This document shows, piece by piece, positions 62,267-64,000 of a stretch of DNA of 64,000 bases. The notes beneath the pieces are model-generated. The model saw nothing but the letters and a program-made list of their open reading frames with translations. It searched no databases and was not told the DNA's origin. Numbering within the stretch: the stretch's first letter is position 1; the number at the start of each line of letters is the position of its first letter. The position numbers and the translations under genes are program-made. Source of the DNA: Bacteroidales bacterium (GTDB lineage: Bacteria; Bacteroidota; Bacteroidia; Bacteroidales; WCHB1-69); assembly GCA_024686335.1 (NCBI GenBank), contig JAILCI010000060.1, forward strand, positions 16,442-80,441, in the 5' to 3' direction.

Positions 62267-63202
62267 ATGGAGGGAATAGACAGCTCAACACAAAAACGGA
62301 TCATCGGATACATCTGCGGTATCTTGGCCGGAGTCTCATACGGCACCAACCCGCTCTTTGCCAAGCCTTTGCTTGACAGCGGAGTCCCTGTATTGGTTAT
62401 GCTCTTCTTCCGCTACGGCATCTCTGCCATTCTACTTGGCATATGGATGCTCTTCCGCAAAGAGCAAATCAGAGTGAAAGGCCACGAGTTAATTCTTCTC
62501 GCCATTTTAGGCCTACTCTTCGGTTGCAGCAGCCTTTCCCTATTCTACTCCTACTCTTACATTTCTTCAGGGCTCGCCACCACGTTGGTCTACCTCTATC
62601 CTGTGTTTGTGGCTCTCATCATGGTCTTCCTCCGCTGCTATCCCAACTGGCAGACTTGGCTCTCCATCATCGCCACTTTTGGAGGCATCCTCCTTCTCTC
62701 CAGACCATCAGCTGGAGTAGAGATACAGATTCCGGGCATCATCCTTGCCACCTTGTCGGCACTCAGCTACGCCTTTTTCCTGGTCATTGTCAACCGGAGC
62801 AAACGAATCAGACATATTTCAGAACACACTCTTACCTTCTATGCTCTCTTGACAGGTGCAATATTCTTCGCCAGTATTCGACTCTTTCAGGGCGGCAGCA
62901 TCTTCGAAGGAGTGAACAGCGCTGCCGATTGGGGCAATCTCCTCGGACTGGCCATCATCCCGACCATGATATCCATGCTCACTTTGGCTATCTCATCCCG
63001 TTACATCGGTCCTACAAAAACCTCCGTGCTGGGCGTCTTTGAACCTATCACTGCAATTCTCATTGGCACATTTCTCTTTTCAGAACCCATCACATTGAAA
63101 ATGAGCATCGGCATTGCCATCTGCGTGGCCGCCGTCGTGTTCATCATCGCCCATCCGACAAGTAATTCCGGACCTCAGGCAAACTATTTAAGCAATCAAT
63201 AA
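62267..63202 (+). CDS. EamA/DMT-family membrane transporter
   Basis: 311 residues with about ten hydrophobic spans arranged as two EamA repeats (first GYICGILAGVSYGTNPLFAK, second PGIILATLSALSYAFFLVIV). FGVFEP-like signature near the end of the second repeat is LGVFEPITAILIGTFLFSEP. These inner-membrane permeases export or import small metabolites such as amino acids or purines; the substrate cannot be read from sequence. It is followed 10 bp later by a BspA-repeat gene. Confidence 0.88.
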   Translation: MEGIDSSTQKRIIGYICGILAGVSYGTNPLFAKPLLDSGVPVLVMLFFRYGISAILLGIWMLFRKEQIRVKGHELILLAILGLLFGCSSLSLFYSYSYISSGLATTLVYLYPVFVALIMVFLRCYPNWQTWLSIIATFGGILLLSRPSAGVEIQIPGIILATLSALSYAFFLVIVNRSKRIRHISEHTLTFYALLTGAIFFASIRLFQGGSIFEGVNSAADWGNLLGLAIIPTMISMLTLAISSRYIGPTKTSVLGVFEPITAILIGTFLFSEPITLKMSIGIAICVAAVVFIIAHPTSNSGPQANYLSNQ

Positions 63203-63212
63203 TACTCACATC

Positions 63213-63818
63213 ATGCACGAATTTTTCTACAAACTCATTGAAGACGGCACATACGCCATTACCGGTTACAGAGGCGATGAGGAAGAAGTGACCATTCCCG
63301 ACATCTGCGGGAAAACGACAGTTATTTCCGACGATATCTTTAAAGGTCACAAAGAGTTACAAAAAGTGCATTTCCCGGCAGGCGTCACCAACATCGGTGG
63401 CTTCTTCCTAGATGGTTGTGAGAATGTCAAAGAGATTTCCCTGCCTCCCAATCTTGAGAATCTATGGCAATACGCTTTTGTACGCAGCAGTCTCGAACAA
63501 ATTGACATTCCAGGGACAGTCAAGGAAATCATCCCTTTCGTCTTCAAAGATTGCAAACAATTGCGTGAGGTAACCATCCATCCCGGCACACGAGAAATCT
63601 GCGCTTACGCTTTTCAAGGGTGTACAAGTCTTGAGAAAATAATACTTCCAACAGATACTGTTATCAGTCCTAATGCCTTCGACGGTTGTAACCTGAATTT
63701 TGAAATAGTTAGAACAAAATATGGGAGTTCTATACATGATGGCACAACAAAGATAAGTGCAAAGTCAAAAAAAATGCATTTTAACTCCAACATGATTTAC
63801 AGAGACACCTGCCCATAG
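63213..63818 (+). CDS. BspA-type leucine-rich repeat protein, 3' end inside repeat element
   Basis: 201 residues by the open frame. No signal peptide; LRR_5 repeats run from about residue 30 to 165 (CENVKEISLPPNLENLWQYA, CKQLREVTIHPGTREICAYA, CTSLEKIILPTDTVISPNA). Codon 171 onwards lies in repeat element copy B (starting 63724), so the last 31 residues (GSSIHDGTTK ... YRDTCP) are encoded by the element and unlike LRR sequence. The gene may be truncated by the insertion, or it may simply borrow a stop codon. A cytoplasmic location is suggested by the missing signal. Related LRR repeats occur in the kinase at 59121. Confidence 0.75.
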   Translation: MHEFFYKLIEDGTYAITGYRGDEEEVTIPDICGKTTVISDDIFKGHKELQKVHFPAGVTNIGGFFLDGCENVKEISLPPNLENLWQYAFVRSSLEQIDIPGTVKEIIPFVFKDCKQLREVTIHPGTREICAYAFQGCTSLEKIILPTDTVISPNAFDGCNLNFEIVRTKYGSSIHDGTTKISAKSKKMHFNSNMIYRDTCP

Positions 63819-64000
63819 AGCACGCGGGCGGGCAGGCCGACATGCGGTGCGGACGCGGTGTGAATGGCCGGCCTCCAACAGCGGCGTGCAAAGGCGCTTG
63901 CGTTTACAAAAATGCATGCCTTCCGTGTGTTTTCCCTTTTGCTAAACGCTGCATTTTTGTTCCCGTTTGCCGCCGATGTCAGAGGGCGGACAGAGCGGGC
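63724..64000 (-). mobile_element. MITE-like repeat element, copy B (inverted, cut by window end)
   Basis: Starts with GGAGTTCTATACATGATGGC at 63724, equivalent to the inverted right end of copy A, and continues on the minus strand with the same GC-rich block (for example GTTGGAGGCCGGCCATTCAC, CGCAAGCGCCTTTGCACGCC). By eye the core is well over 80 percent identical to copy A with a few small differences. The part holding the hairpin and the other end lies beyond base 64000. Confidence 0.78.

Overview
This window is a contiguous stretch of a Bacteroidota chromosome, most likely order Bacteroidales. The evidence is the repeated -7 promoter motif TAnnTTTG upstream of genes, near absence of Shine-Dalgarno sequences, type IX secretion (T9SS) C-terminal sorting domains, a fused SecDF, a fused CcsBA-type cytochrome c synthase, a eukaryote-like glycogen branching enzyme, BspA-type leucine-rich repeats and LptD of the Bacteroidetes type. 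I could not assign a family or genus. No rRNA, tRNA, CRISPR array or phage module is visible.

Layout. 1-2758: the 3' part of a glycogen phosphorylase and thiamine pyrophosphokinase. 2755-16911 (minus strand): a tightly packed run read as dsbD - lnt - giant C10 protease/adhesin - M28 peptidase with T9SS tail - M28 peptidase, apparently from one promoter near 16950. 17012-18308: a hemerythrin protein and an atypical LuxR-type regulator. 18516-26426: secDF, a PorE-like OmpA protein, a His-rich COG0523 GTPase and a pyridoxal-kinase-family enzyme. 26429-28918: a Pif1/RecD-like helicase. 29140-35574: an outer-membrane channel, an imelysin lipoprotein, a di-heme oxidoreductase lipoprotein and a cytochrome c synthase, which form one logical iron/heme module. 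35669-36863: a T9SS cargo gene with two apparent frameshifts. 36925-45224 (minus): lptD, two DUF3857/transglutaminase-type proteins and glgB. 45302-50743: cell-envelope genes (amidase, MCE protein, DUF3127, NlpC/P60, MltG) and a ROK sugar kinase. 50872-56288: a GNAT/SDR pair, a small outer-membrane protein and pyruvate phosphate dikinase. 56343-56782: a non-coding repeat element with terminal inverted repeats, found again in inverted orientation at 63724 to the window end. 56828-63818: glycosyltransferase, DUF1294, an unknown protein, a membrane Ser/Thr kinase with BspA repeats, AlkD-like, TfoX-like, an EamA transporter and a BspA protein.

Themes. The window combines T9SS cargo (5253, 4044, 35669) with a PorE-like T9SS/peptidoglycan anchor (21715), and envelope biogenesis (Lnt, LptD, SecDF, MltG, amidase, MCE). 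The most unusual items are the 2653-residue C10 protease with 35 exact-length 49-residue repeats in an operon with DsbD, the MITE-like element with terminal inverted repeats and an unusual hairpin, the PorE-like protein whose C-terminus resembles a degenerate retropepsin, the receiver domain with Asn in place of the phospho-acceptor Asp, and the DUF3127 protein with an SSB-like tail. All functional statements come from reading motifs by eye; no database search was run.
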